DNA of 64,000 bases, from NCBI GenBank assembly GCA_037389465.1, contig JAZARR010000247.1, forward strand, positions 868,001 to 932,000, given 5' to 3'. Shown here one piece after another: positions 27,030 to 39,240 of this stretch. Made by a program: the position numbers and the translations under genes. The notes beneath the pieces are model-generated. The model had not been told where the DNA came from, searched no databases, and worked only from the letters and a program-made list of their open reading frames with translations. The DNA is from Baylisascaris procyonis. Its lineage: Eukaryota; Nematoda; Chromadorea; Rhabditida; Ascarididae. Numbering within the stretch: the stretch's first letter is position 1; each line of letters opens with the position of its first letter.

Positions 27030-27162
27030 TAGTGAACTATATTCACAAAAAATGTTTTAATGTTGTGATCATATTTGAAACGATTTTCTGTATTCGCATC
27101 GTCTACTTCCATTTGCTAAATTGTAATGGGTTGGGCGGTAAAGGAGGGAGGGAGAGAGACGA

Positions 27163-27384
27163 ATGCCTTCAAGGTTTCTTATAATTATCGCAATGTTTGC
27201 CTTGTTTTGGCGTACTGTTGTTATGGGTCAAGAAGATGTGATACTAGTTGAATGTTCTTTGATTTCTTCTGGCATGTCATTGGCGAGACTTTATAAACTA
27301 GATCTGTTGAAGTGTATAGTCGTTTGTGTGCGGTCTTTATATTTTAACGCCGTTGTCGGTTTTTATTTTATGCAAATTTTTTGA
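27163..27384 (+). CDS. Possible small secreted-type ORF in the kinase 3' flank
   Basis: A 73-codon ATG-to-stop frame starts 134 bases after the kinase stop codon. Its first 22 residues look like a signal peptide: a basic start, then FLIIIAMFALFW, then a small polar turn. The rest is hydrophobic and Cys-containing and matches nothing I know. There is no trans-splice acceptor directly before it and it may simply lie in the kinase 3' untranslated region. Chance is a serious alternative. Confidence 0.15.
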   Translation: MPSRFLIIIAMFALFWRTVVMGQEDVILVECSLISSGMSLARLYKLDLLKCIVVCVRSLYFNAVVGFYFMQIF

Positions 27385-28185
27385 GTTTTTTTTTTTCATT
27401 TTTATGTAAATGAGGTTTGTCGACAGTGAGAAGAATGTATTTTAATGAAATGAATAGTTTTAAATATATAAAATATCAGTGAACGTTTGTTCTCATATTT
27501 TTTATGAGCTATGCGTGATGCTCCATAGGCTGTATTTTCCATCGTAAATTTCGTATTGTTCGAATAGTTTTGATTGCTATTACGATTTATAGGAATCGTC
27601 TATATAAGTATCCTGTAAAAGGTTTGTTTCAGTATAAGGGAAGATAATGAGAGGCGGTACGTATTTAAGGAGCGGTGTAGGGAGGAGGAGTCGATAAGAG
27701 GGCTGTAAATAAGGGAGAAATAGAAGAAAATGCAAAATTTACAATGCGAAGAAATATTTCATTTTTGATTCGTATGCAATTTTAAACGGAAATGATAATG
27801 TTGAATTGAATCAGTCTTTATTGCTGAATTTTATTTTTTATTTTTAAATTTTAGGGTGCAAATTTTCAAAAAATTACATTTTTCATTTATATTGTCATAA
27901 AATTTTGTTTCCTAAAAGTATTTCTTTCAACAGAAATAATCTTCACGCTCTTTTTTTTTCTCAACTCATTTTATTTCTGCCCTCGTTGAGGGATTTCTCA
28001 AATCTTAGGAAAATAGCCTAAGAGGTTATTTATCTTCTTTACATTCTCTAGAACAGATTTGCTTTTTTTTTTCTTTTGCATTTATTTAATCTATCACATC
28101 TAATGCATTTGTTTTTGATTATTGAATTGGTTTTTATGTTCGCTTTCATTCTTTTATGAATGTATCCGTGGTATCATTACTATAG

Positions 28186-28356
28186 ATGTTGAATATTCTA
28201 CTAGACGTAATGTTTCTTGCCGATTCGAGCATGAATACGCAAAAATGAATTTACGCAACCGTTTGAAGATACTCCAATTGCAAAAAGATAAGAGGGGCGT
28301 ATACGAGTTTATCTGCTCTTATTGTGGTATTTTTTTACCTGGAAATGCTTCAACAG
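28186..28356 (+). CDS. Candidate internal exon of an unrecognised gene
   Basis: The segment starts right after an ACTATAG acceptor and ends at a CAACAG|GTATGG donor, with start and end both in phase 1. It stays open throughout and encodes a mixed, basic sequence including KMNLRNRLKILQLQKDKRG and a CSYCG pair. A second possible exon follows near 28485-28545, but its best-looking frame does not match in phase. No family is recognised and the remaining exons were not found, so this may be part of a missed gene or a relic. Confidence 0.25.
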
Positions 28357-29439
28357 GTATGGAATAATTCGTTTATTTAATTCTTCTTACAAGATATAAA
28401 AGGTGGGGAGATCGCCATTACTATGAATACATTGACGTTGTTTTTCGTATACGTCCTCTTATTTGATGTTTTATTTATTTGCAAGCAATGTGCCATGTGA
28501 AACGTATTGTGCAACTCTCGTTGATCGAAATCAGCAAACAATTTTCGAGAAGAATTGTTTGTGGTATGGGGAGGGGGGGGGTTGTAATCATTTTCATAAA
28601 TAAAATATGATAAATCCTAGAAAAAAAAAGTTTTGTTTTTCAACAGAAGAATTACTAAACATTGAAGGGGAGGCGGTGAAAGAAAGGAGGAGGAAAAGAA
28701 GCTTACAAGATGCTTACTTCGTTCCATCCTAATTTCTGGTCGCCTATCCGAGTAGTGCTTGCTTAATAGTCCATAGATACTGGTCTAGTTGAATGTTAGA
28801 CAATTCTTCTTTATAATTTCTATAAGAAGAACTAACGGTGGAACTGTCAGTATGGCTAGCTCTATTTGTTGAAGCAATAAATAATACGAAGGGGGCATTT
28901 TTATGTTGATTTGATTTCATAGATTCTGCTGATTTCTTTCATGTTGTTTACTGCACTATCGAAATTGAAATAGGAAATTAGGAAAGTTGTCAATATTTGT
29001 GTGGAGGGCATCGGCTATTCTTAACGGTAGTTGCTTCTTAGCGCAATGATTGATTTGCATTTTCTTAAAAAAAAAATCGAATCAAAATCGTCTGATTGGT
29101 TGTTCTATGTACGAATTGCGCCTCCGCATTCACATATATTATCGCTCTGTAATTTAACGTATTGAGTGACGTTTTTTTCGTTATTATTTTATGCGTATTT
29201 AGAATGAAATTTATTAGCTATTAATTCGACTACTTAATTTATGATGTTGCTGTTTTGATGGTTTTTTTTGCTTTCGTCAACAAGTATTGCTGTTATAAAA
29301 AATCGGCGAACTTGAAGGGAGTACTCGAAAAGTTGGTACTATTGTGGTTTAGTCAGATTCAGCGCAAATATAGATTTACAACTTTCATTGGGCTTTTGCT
29401 ACGGGTTGGGTACTATCATTTGAATGTTCTCAGTTTTTG

Positions 29440-29910
29440 TCGTCAAGGCCCAACTCGGGCAAAGGGAACTAAGCGAGTTTAGTCGGATAAAGGTCTTGAT
29501 TAGGATGGGACCGGTTTCAGCTCACGGTGATAAGGGGATAGATCAAGATCGCTTTATTTGTGATCAGATTCAACTGGTATTCTTCTGCTTATGGGTTTAT
29601 GCCGGCGGCAGTCCCATTGTTTGGGCCATAGCTAACGCAGATCAAATGCATTGTGATTAAGATCAGAGGGCTGCTCTCTAAAATGATCTCTTCTTGTTTG
29701 CGAGTCTTTTGGTCATGGTCAAATTCTGTTGATATCGTGATCTGAACGAGCAGATGCGCGCTTTAACCGATGGCCGTATGGAGATGGCCATTATTGCTCA
29801 CTCACAAGGCGATAGTCGGTCGCCTCATCTAGAGCCGATTCTAAGTCTTATTCATTTCTGTATGGCGAGCGGTTAAACTCGCATCTAATTCTGATTGCGA
29901 CCGAGACAAG
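29440..29910 (+). repeat. GC-raised block, likely dispersed repeat or relic
   Basis: This block contrasts with its AT-rich surroundings and carries motifs (GATTAGGATGG, then CGGTGATAAGGGG) that reappear inverted at 15700-15890. A weaker echo (GATTAGGTAA, AAGGATGGGGTTATAAG) occurs at 30480-30790. Short frames through it look partly protein-like but are broken by stops. I read it as an old repeat copy; its class cannot be named. Confidence 0.35.
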
Positions 29911-31525
29911 GTAATATTTCAGTTGTTCTCATTTTGTATTATCTTTTTCTCGCAATTTCGCTTTTTTTTCACTGGACTGTTAGGTTGTGCCATAAGCATA
30001 TCTATTTAATGGTATATGCTAATATTCTCTAAAGAAATTTTTCGAGTTATTCCTAACGGTAATGTAAAAGGTATGTTTCGGGAAGTGGTTTCCAATGGGA
30101 GAAGTTTTGCGAAGTTTCCAGGATAATCAATGCAGTGGGGGAAGTTATTTTTTTTTTCGGTTCCCACTGAGAATATTGCATATATTAATATATCAATTTC
30201 TTATCTGTATTCGGTGCTCATGGAAAATATGCGCGATTATTTAGTCGATATCATTGGCGCTCCCAATGTTTCTTTTATTCGATTATTCAACAATCTTAAT
30301 TATACTCTTTTAATTTTGAATTAATTCATGTAATTAGTTGTATGTTGTATGGAGAAGTTGCAAATTGATTTAGTTGAAATTTTTTGTTTATTTTACTGAG
30401 TTGATGTCGACTGTTATTAAGGTGGAAAACTTTCAAAGATTTTTGAAGGTTTTTGCTAAGGGGAGAGTTGTGTAATTATTTAGGACGATGCATTCGATGG
30501 TTGGATTACAACCAGTGGTCGTATACGATTAGGTAAAGTTCAGTTTCTCTTGTGGTCGGGATTGGGACCGGATTTTATTAATGGCTAGGTAAATGCAGGT
30601 GTTGCTCTCGGATTCGTTCACGTTCGTTGCTTATTTATTCTACTCTATTCTTATACTGAAGAACTGTGATATTTTATGAGTGTCATTTTTAAAAGAAGGT
30701 GAAGTTGCAGACTCGATTAGGTAAGATTTGATTTAGTGACAGCTGAATACTCCAACTAGTGGCGGTCAATAAGGATGGGGTTATAAGAACTGGAATATAG
30801 TGCTGAGCAATTTCTATGTATTCAGTTCATATTTATGCAAATCGAATAATTTTCACACTTCATGCAGTGGTTATTTTCTTTTATAGTTTTTTTTTTATTG
30901 TCGTGAAAATAAATTATTAATATTGAGGGAATTTTTCTACTTTTATTTTTAGAATGCAAAGGAAAATTTTTCTTTTTTTTTGAAAAGAAATTGAAGAATA
31001 GATTCAAATTTTTAGCTGAAATATTTTACGTTGGGATCGTTGAAATGAAAAGATAGAAAATTTTATACATCAAACAATTCTTAGCGATTCCACTCTCGTG
31101 AATAATTCTCTACTCTTGAATTATTTAATTAATAGTGATGAAAATCGTTAGTGACAGATGGTTTATGAACTTTTATTTTGAGATTCTTTTTGCTTACTTT
31201 ATTTTACTTTTCTTTTCTTTTTTCAACGCTGTTTATTAATTCTTTTAAATTTAGTGAAAAAAAATTCATTATTTCCTCGGAAGTGATGAAATTCTATAAT
31301 TTCTGCCGAAATCCTCTCAATCCATTTTTTCCAGGCGGAAATTTTGCTAATTTTCTTAGAAAAAAATTTTTTTCTTGTTATCTCATCTTGAGAAATATTC
31401 CCCAAATTGTAGTCATATGATTATAAATTGAATTTGCACAGGGTATAATTGTTGGCATATAATTCAATTAATTAAATAATGAATTGAATATAATAATGAA
31501 TGTGATTATAGTTATAGTGAATATG

Positions 31526-31527
<2 letters not shown>

Positions 31528-31594
<67 letters not shown>
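31528..31594. repeat. (AT)n microsatellite, about 67 bp
   Basis: A pure AT array lies in the intergenic region before the small membrane-protein gene. Confidence 0.95.
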
Positions 31595-31597
<3 letters not shown>

Positions 31598-33376
31598 TTT
31601 AGATTTTTTGCGTTATATTTTATTTAGAAGTTAAATGATGTGGTGAAATGTTCAAAAAACGTGCCATGCTTCGGATTTTTTGCGTTTCTTTTTGAGAGTA
31701 ATTAAGAAGTTAGTGAGAAATGTGTAAAAAATGACGATGAGCGCAGTGAAAGAGTTGTTTTTTTGTTGTTCACAAATCAACGTGACAGACGTTTGTCTAT
31801 GAATAAAAACTTATTATTGTGCGTCGTTAAAATATTTGTCCTTTTCCTATTAGTACTATGAAAATTTGAGTGTTATGCTATGTGTTTCCTCATGTAAATT
31901 TTCAGATAAAATTTGTACCTGAAAAAATGATTCGGTTCATTATATAATCGACGAAAAATTATCTAATTTTAAGGAAATATTAATTTATCTATCACCGGTT
32001 TACGTTTCATTTTAGGTATTTTATAAGACCGATATGCATACTTGAGATGCAATGACAAATGGCTTTCTTTCCTTCCCACCTTCATCGCCTTGGCTCTTTC
32101 GTACAAATTCTGATAAGAAGTATTTACTCTGTCAAATTTAATGATGGCTGGCAAGAACTGACCTAAGCTTCGGGCGTTTTTCTCTTTCCCGTTGTTCTTG
32201 CTCACATTTTGTGTAATACTTTGTTTATCATAGAGTATTACCTTGCGATGCACGAAGCATTTTAGTAAAGGAAGTGATTAAATTAGAAATAGGAGAGGTG
32301 AGAGAGAGGGAGCTGTATGTTGTGGTATTAGAGAGTTATATTTTACGCACCTTATTTTCAATTATTGTTGATTACTTTTAATTGTTGATTAATACTTTAC
32401 TCAATTTCAATTAGCAACTTATTTGGTGTACAATTCGAATGAACTCTAAAATTCAACTGGCTTGATATTTGCGTGTTGCATATATATATATAAACCGGCT
32501 GATGTCAAAAACGATTAACTTGTTCTTTGCGTAGTGTTTTTCCACTGAATGCATTTTTAAGGTCTTTGATTTTTTAGGTGATTGTACATAGTTATCGTTT
32601 TTTGTGTGATTGTTTCTCTCGATCTGTTGTTAATTTATTTATTTACTTCTATCTGAGTAGAAATATTTTTGTATATTACACTAAATTAGTGCGATTAGCA
32701 CTTATTTTTTTTTTATTTTCGAAAATCATAAAAATCTATTTCAACGATTAGAGAGACTTTTTTTAAAGAATATCACTGCTTGGATAGTCTTTCCTTTGCA
32801 ACTTTTCCTTCATTTACGGAACTTGATACTCTTTAATTTTGTCGTACCGTACACTTATTATATCTAAGCGTTGATATACCGTACACATGTGATTATATGT
32901 GCACGTTGTTATGTTGCACTGTTAAGGTATATCTGTATTTGCCGTACACTAATCTTTGGAGAGTCCCTTCTATCGGTTTCGAATTTTATGATAGCACTCT
33001 TTTATTGCTAGAGAATGCTTAAACGCATTGATCAACTGTATTTCAATTTAGCAGCAAAGCTATCCCATTCGTTTTCTTTAAAAGTATAGAAAGATTTTTT
33101 GTGCTATTTTTATTTTCTTACTCTTGTAAACTAAGTAGATAAGAAGTAGCTTTTATAAAATATCCATTATTTCATTGTTTTTTGTTTTCTAAAAATATTT
33201 GCATACTTTAGAGTCGTTGCAATGATTCTCTTAAGCCAAATTTCGTTCAATGTTCGAATGTTTTCATTTCATCGCATCTATATTTCAATGGAATCTACGA
33301 TCGCTAAATGTTGTATAAATGAAATATAGCTGCAAAGTTAAATTTTGAAATATATATATATATATATTTCAGGCTA

Positions 33377-36300
33377 ATGTATTCTTACTCACTATTACTA
33401 CTGTCAGTTGTCGTTGTTGGAATTATATCAATGGCAATCGATTCAAATGGATTCAGCGAAAGGTTTGATTGTTGACTATTGAAGTTGTTTTCTCGATTTT
33501 GTTGATGTTCTCTTTATCAGCGATAAAAAATCATAGATTTACTAAGATTTAGTAGGCGTTTTATTAGATGGGGTTTATTTTTTTTCCCCGAAATATTTTT
33601 ATTTTCCCCGAAATATTTCTGCACAAAAAAATTCCCAGAAAAACGATGAGTGACGTTTTTAAACTATGAAAAAAGCTCATTTTATTATCTTTATGGGAGG
33701 AAGGAAAAGAATTTTTAAGGAAAATGGATGAAATACATTGTTTTCTTTCCAGAGAATTAGAAAAAAGAGAGCAGGATCCATTGGAGGTCATTAAGAGCAT
33801 GCAAAGAGTTGAGTAGTGACTAATTTCAGAAACCCTCTAATCTCGATAGCCTAAGTTTCCTATAATTTACATATTTGGTAATATTTATTTCCCATTTTGT
33901 AAGCTAAATTTTATCGTATTTTATATTTATCGTATTCCCATTTATCGTATTTTATACTGGAATACGGTCAGCATATGTAGATTCATAAAGTATGTGAATT
34001 AGTAGATGCCAATACAAATTAAAAGGTTTTCTTATGAAATATGAGTTTTGATCACTTTCGATCATAGAACACTTAATGAAAATTTAAAAAATTTTCAATA
34101 TCTTTTTTTAAATATTATCGGTTATCTTTTTTTACTGTCACACACTAATCTACGCCAAAAATTTACATATTAAATTACTCACTCATCATTTCTATATCTG
34201 ATCTTTTTAACGTGCTCATTGTTTATATGCATATTTTCATATTAAATTTTTTTTTTGAAATAATACTAGATACTAGTTCCTTATCAGTACTGTTAAGAGT
34301 GTTGTTATCATATATCATTTATGAAACTTGTAATAATTTCCTTTTGAATGGTTTCAACTTCGACACAATATTTTCCCCTTATTTCAATAAAATGATAGCA
34401 AAATTGAATTATCATATTTCAAAGGAAGAGGAAGAGATAATTAAAAATACCATATAAATCATTAAAAGTGATAAAGGTAATAATTTGGAATTTATAGCAA
34501 TGATGAGATTATCGGATTTGCACAAATATATGTTTTCTTTATCGTTTATTTCATATATATCTTTCAGTGATATGGTCTTTTCAGCGATAAGCTGCATGCA
34601 ATGATCGTTGATGGTCATCGAATGCCTTCTTCAATGCTGAGGTATAAGAGAAGTGGGCCCAGAATCAACTCGGTTAGCACCTTTTCGTCGTTTTTTATAG
34701 GTATATACTAGATTGCTATCCTTGGATAACCCGGAAGAGATAAGTCAAATTCCTGCCCTTGCACGTATATGTTAAAAAGTTCGCCTTTATAATGAAAGGA
34801 AAACAAAATTATAGCTGGAGTAGTTTATAGGGAATGAGTGCAGAGATCTCTCTTATGAATTATATAAAGGTTTTTTTTGTAGCACAAAAATGAACGTGAA
34901 CGTGAAAATAAAAATATCAAAATCTATTCGATTTGATAGTGAAATATGAATCGTAACTAAATTATGAAATGTTGAATATATATTTTATGATTGTTGAATA
35001 TGAATATATAAGATCGATAAAATATCATAGCTAAAATTTCTAAATATTAATGAAAGAAATTACTTAAATATTTTTATTATATTTTTCTTCTATGAAAATA
35101 TATTTGTATTGAATATATTGAATGAAAATTTCGTCTAGAATCAAATATATTGAGGTATACTTATAATTTAGGAAAGTGATTTAGCTAGCGAAAATTTTCA
35201 AAGATATACTCATCGATGATATTCTAAAATTTCGGATTCCATTCTTCCGAAAAAATGAAAATTAAATTAAAAAGGTATTTAAGTAACTATTTTATGAAAA
35301 TATTGTCACTTAATCGGATAGCTTCTAGTTATAAAACTTTCTGATGGGATTCTAAGGAGTGATAGTCACTCGTTGCCGGTTACCACTATCATCCCTCCTC
35401 TCTCTGCTCCATTATTCATTTTCCTTCCTCTGATTATGTCATTGATATGGAATGGTATTTTAATTTAGCGTCAAAACATCGCATGGAATGCGAATAAATC
35501 AATTGTATACGTCGTTATAGCGGCTACCGTTCTACTGTCGATTATTGCCGCATTTATTCACTTTATTTGGACTCTTTGCAATAGGCGAAAGAAATCGTAA
35601 GTAGTTTTTTTTTCTTATTTTTTGGCGATGAAAAATATGGAAAATTGAAAAGTTTCAATTTTAAATCATCGAGAGGGGAATAATATTTCATTTTGAAGGC
35701 ATAAAAATATTCGATATAAATATTGAATAAATAATTTTGAGAAAAAAAATTTTTTTCCGGAAAAAATAAATTATTTTGGAACAATTTGAAAGGGATTAAT
35801 ATTTAAATTAAAGGCATAAGAAATGGGAATTATTCAAGGATGTAGTGGGAATTGCAAAAATGCTAATCAATCTTACTATGCCACAATTGAAGGAAAAAAG
35901 TGCAATTAGGAATATTCTTTTCATTTTTTGTAACCATTAAGGCATGCATTTGTTATTATATACTCAGCTATATTGGAATTTCATAATTTGCTGTGGATGA
36001 CGAATAGAGAATGGAATAGAAGTGCAAAAGAAATGTCAGATGATGTGATAGTGATACGGCACTGTCATCTTACCTACAATTTTCCTCAGAGATGAGGGGA
36101 GTGGGATCGGTTTGAATCATTTTCCTATTCTAAAGGGGAAGGAAGGAAGGAGGATGGAGAAGGAAAGATTTGGAATACCGATCTCTACCAATTTCTCCTT
36201 CTTACACTTATCGCTATTTCCAATCTCAATGATAAGAAGGAAGATAAAATTGCTATGATTGACCTTGATTTTTAATGTTTAGATTATTTCTGAATAATAT

Positions 36301-36409
36301 TATCAATTCATGATTGTTTTTTTATTGCAGTGAGCGTCAAATCGAAACGAGATGTTCAACAACACTCAGTGATAATACGTCGTCAAATTGTTCAACAACC
36401 TCTGAATAG
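33377..36409 (+). CDS. Small single-pass membrane protein, unrecognised, 4 exons
   Basis: Exons 33377-33462, 34585-34672, 35469-35596 and 36331-36409 join in phase (2, 0, 2) with consensus GT-AG sites and give 126 residues ending in TAG. The start ATG lies four bases after a TTTCAG acceptor, as for spliced-leader trans-splicing. Residues 1-20 form a signal peptide (MYSYSLLLLSVVVVGIISMA). A short extracellular part of about 48 residues follows, holding a possible dibasic cleavage site (RYKRSGPR) and an N-glycosylation site (NKS). One membrane helix comes next (about 70-91, IVYVVIAATVLLSIIAAF), then a basic stop-transfer NRRKKS and a Ser/Thr/Asn-rich cytoplasmic tail of about 30 residues. Signal peptide, helix and stop-transfer order predict type I topology. 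I do not recognise the family. Confidence 0.72.
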
Positions 36410-36517
36410 ATCATCATGTTCTATTCATATTCATCATCGTGTATGTACATAATGTAGCTGTCATTTGATCATCTTCTGTATAAGTTTGTCGTTGTTATGC
36501 TATATATGCCATATACA

Positions 36518-36629
36518 GAGTGATCACCGGCTGGCTATGTACAGTGACCACCGGCTGACTATGTAGAGTGACTAGCGACTGACTGTGTACAGCGATCGCC
36601 GGCTGGCTGTTTGGAGAGATCACTGATTG
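36518..36629. repeat. Minisatellite, 24 bp unit, about 4.5 copies
   Basis: Units of the form AGTGATCACCGGCTGGCTAT plus GTAC repeat with a period of 24 (first unit 26). The array starts about 110 bases after the stop of the small membrane-protein gene and may lie in its 3' untranslated region. Confidence 0.8.
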
Positions 36630-37399
36630 AATCTTATATGCGAGGTGGTAGTGGTCTTGCAAAGATTTCAGTTGAAAGGTATTGAATGCCTAAATTATCG
36701 CATCATCGAAACAGTCCAAGAGTGCATAGCGTAGGGAAAGTATTTGAATTTTTGAACAGCTCTGCCGTAGTCAATTCCTTCCCGGGAAAGTTCATAAATA
36801 GGCGCTGCTTCGTTACAGTTAGTTAAAGTCTTATTACCTGAAGCTTTCATCCCTTCCACCTATTCCTTTCCCAAACAGAAGATAATGCTATAGTATTGGC
36901 TGGATTCCTTTCAGGATACTGGGTTATCCAGCAATGGAATATGGGAGAAAGGTTGCTTTAGCTGATCATATAATTGAGTCAGTCGTTAGTGAATTCTTCG
37001 TACAAATTGTTTACTGTTGTTTGTAAAGTTGATGAGAATTGAAATTTATTAATTTAAAGATGAAAATCTATGAAAAAATTATTTGTCAACGCTGAGAATT
37101 ATGTACAAAATTGTGATATTCATTCATTGATTTTTTTAATGAATGCCAATTTTTTTTTAGTTTCTTTTCATTTCGCTTTTAGTTTCTCATTTTGCTTCTA
37201 ATTAAGCTCAGAAAATTTTTTTGAAAAAGAATTCCTCTTAATATAAAAGGAAAACGAGCAATCCTTTATATTTTCCTTTATGCAAACTCCTTTCCAATGT
37301 CTAAAGTACAATATTAGTGGGAATATTACTACGAGAATATTCAGAAATACAAAAATTTCATTCAATATTCGAAAATTATTGGTTTGATCTCGTGGTGTC

Positions 37400-37401
<2 letters not shown>

Positions 37402-37456
<55 letters not shown>
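37402..37456. repeat. (AT)n microsatellite, about 55 bp
   Basis: A pure AT array. ORFs on both strands that run through it give only Ile-Tyr repeats and are not genes. Confidence 0.95.
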
Positions 37457-37459
<3 letters not shown>

Positions 37460-37916
37460 TCTTCTCAATAATATTATCGAAATAATTGATTACTTTATCA
37501 GCACAACATTTTGGATAATTTTTTAAAATTTTGATACTGAAATCAATGAAAACATAAGGGTTTCTATTTTGTGAATAACTGTAGTTCATCGAAGTTTTCA
37601 ATTTTATGCTTTGTGAGCGGTGCATTGTTGGTGCTGTTTAAATTCGTTGATCGTTCCTATGTGATTTTTGATTCATCTGATTTAAATTTGTATATTTACT
37701 AGATATGTGTTTTTCATATTATGCGGAATGATAGCTAAATTATAAGTAGAAGAATAAGCCTCATTCGGCTGACATTAAGTCCCTCTTCATCTCCGATTCC
37801 ATTTTCTGCATAAAGATCTATAAACCGATTATTGTTACTTTGCATGTATCTTTTTCTCTGCGTGCAGAGCAATGTTGAACAGTAAATCTCTGCAGAAATA
37901 GGGTGAAGATGAGCAA

Positions 37917-38476
37917 ATGAACAAGGAGATCGTAACTAAAGATGGAGTAGTAAAGAGTACGCGATCTGATCAAAACGTCGATGTCGATTATAATTTTATA
38001 GGCAAATCGATATTTCTAAAAATGCAGAATACAAAGTTTTTATTGTTCATAGATATGAAGGAAGGAGGCTATATTCTGTACTCAATTTGTTGTGTAAAAT
38101 AATAGCCTTAGTGAGTTTCCATTATCGCATCTTTTATGTGTTTTATAAGTCTCGCTTTGTGCGTCGATTCAGGACCCGATTACAGTGATGGCAGCTTAGA
38201 TTTCAGTTGGCTTGTTGCTGTTGCTCAGGATGACTCCGAAGCAGAATCGTTGGGAAGCCCTAATCTTTGGATTTGAATGATCTAATTACGTTTGAGTTCC
38301 AACCCAAAAAAAAGTATTTCAGCTAGGGAAAAAGAAAACGTCATAAGTGCCCGGTCAAAGCGTATATATATATATATATATTGGCGTTGTGCAGAATCAG
38401 AAGGACCTTTATTAACGGTGAAATCCTTTGACGAACCCATGCCCACACTAACTCGCAATATGATATTTTTGTAGTG
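37917..38476 (+). pseudogene. Interrupted coding-like frame, unrecognised
   Basis: Three open stretches lie in the same reading frame: 37917-38102 (61 codons from an ATG), 38136-38276 (46 codons from an ATG) and 38286-38476. They are separated only by clusters of stops at 38100-38117 and 38274-38285. The middle one starts MCFISLALCVDSGPDYSDG, short and signal-like, and continues acidic (AQDDSEAESLGSP). The last contains REKENVISARSK, then a short AT repeat that could be a 33-base intron (38362-38394), then GPLLTVKSFDEPMPTLTRN. Composition is more protein-like than neighbouring chance ORFs. It could be one decayed gene, or the middle part could be an intact small ORF. No family is recognised. 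Confidence 0.35.
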
Positions 38477-39049
38477 TTTCTGTTTGGCTTCCACACTTTG
38501 CATATTGTGGAGCACTGACGAACCGCCGTGTATGTATTGACTTGGGCAATTGATTTTGACTTGACTTAACTTAATCTGATCAGCTGGTCAAGCAGATCAT
38601 ACCGTTCTTATATGGACAGTATAAATATGGTGAATATTTTTGATCTGACAGCATAAGTATTGTGAATACTTTTGATCTGTGTTTTGTAAATTGTATTGAT
38701 TTTGGTCTATCTGGGTGTTGTTTTTATAGTTGATCAAGTACTAATGAGTAGCGCGCGAAAAATGTGAGTACTTTGTGAATTGCCTTGAGGGTTGTTTTTT
38801 GTGCGAAATGCTTGCCTCTTCTATTATACATCAGTCAGTGTCGGCTGGTAGCTACTTCGAGTGCGGTTGTTCGGTGCTTTGGGAGCTATCCTTACGCTTT
38901 ATGTTTAGTCTTATACTCGGTGTCGAATAGTTTTGAACGAGATTTACTGTCTATTTAATTGTTGGTGCAGCTATTGCTGTGCTATCGTTGAAGTTTCTAT
39001 AGTGTAGTAAAAGAGGTGTGCGAAGTATGAACGTGGAAGAAGATGAAGG

Positions 39050-39240
39050 GCGAGGGTAAGGAGACTGAGCCCGCGGGACTTTTCAATTTATCTCATTTAA
39101 ATTCATCCTCCATCGCCTTCAAGGCAATTAAATTTTTTAGGGCGGTCTCTTACTACTCGATATGTCTATGCACCTTTTTGCAAGTGTTCATGTGAAAACG
39201 ATATCAAGCATCTCTTGTAACTCAGCCTAGATCTAGTTGA
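39050..39240 (+). repeat. Left arm of a roughly 190-bp inverted repeat
   Basis: This arm is the diverged reverse complement of 39738-39930; about four of five bases agree by eye, with long exact runs (for example AAATTCATCCTCCATCGCCT). Read forward it encodes GLFNLSHLNSSSIAFKAIKF, and the other arm encodes nearly the same peptide on the minus strand. Differences often fall at third codon positions, hinting that a coding sequence was duplicated in inverted orientation. Confidence 0.8.

Noticed and set aside
31969..32253. 94-codon minus-strand ORF with Lys/Arg-rich composition
   Set aside because: No recognised domain, no exon partners and no acceptor close before its ATG; kept only as a note.
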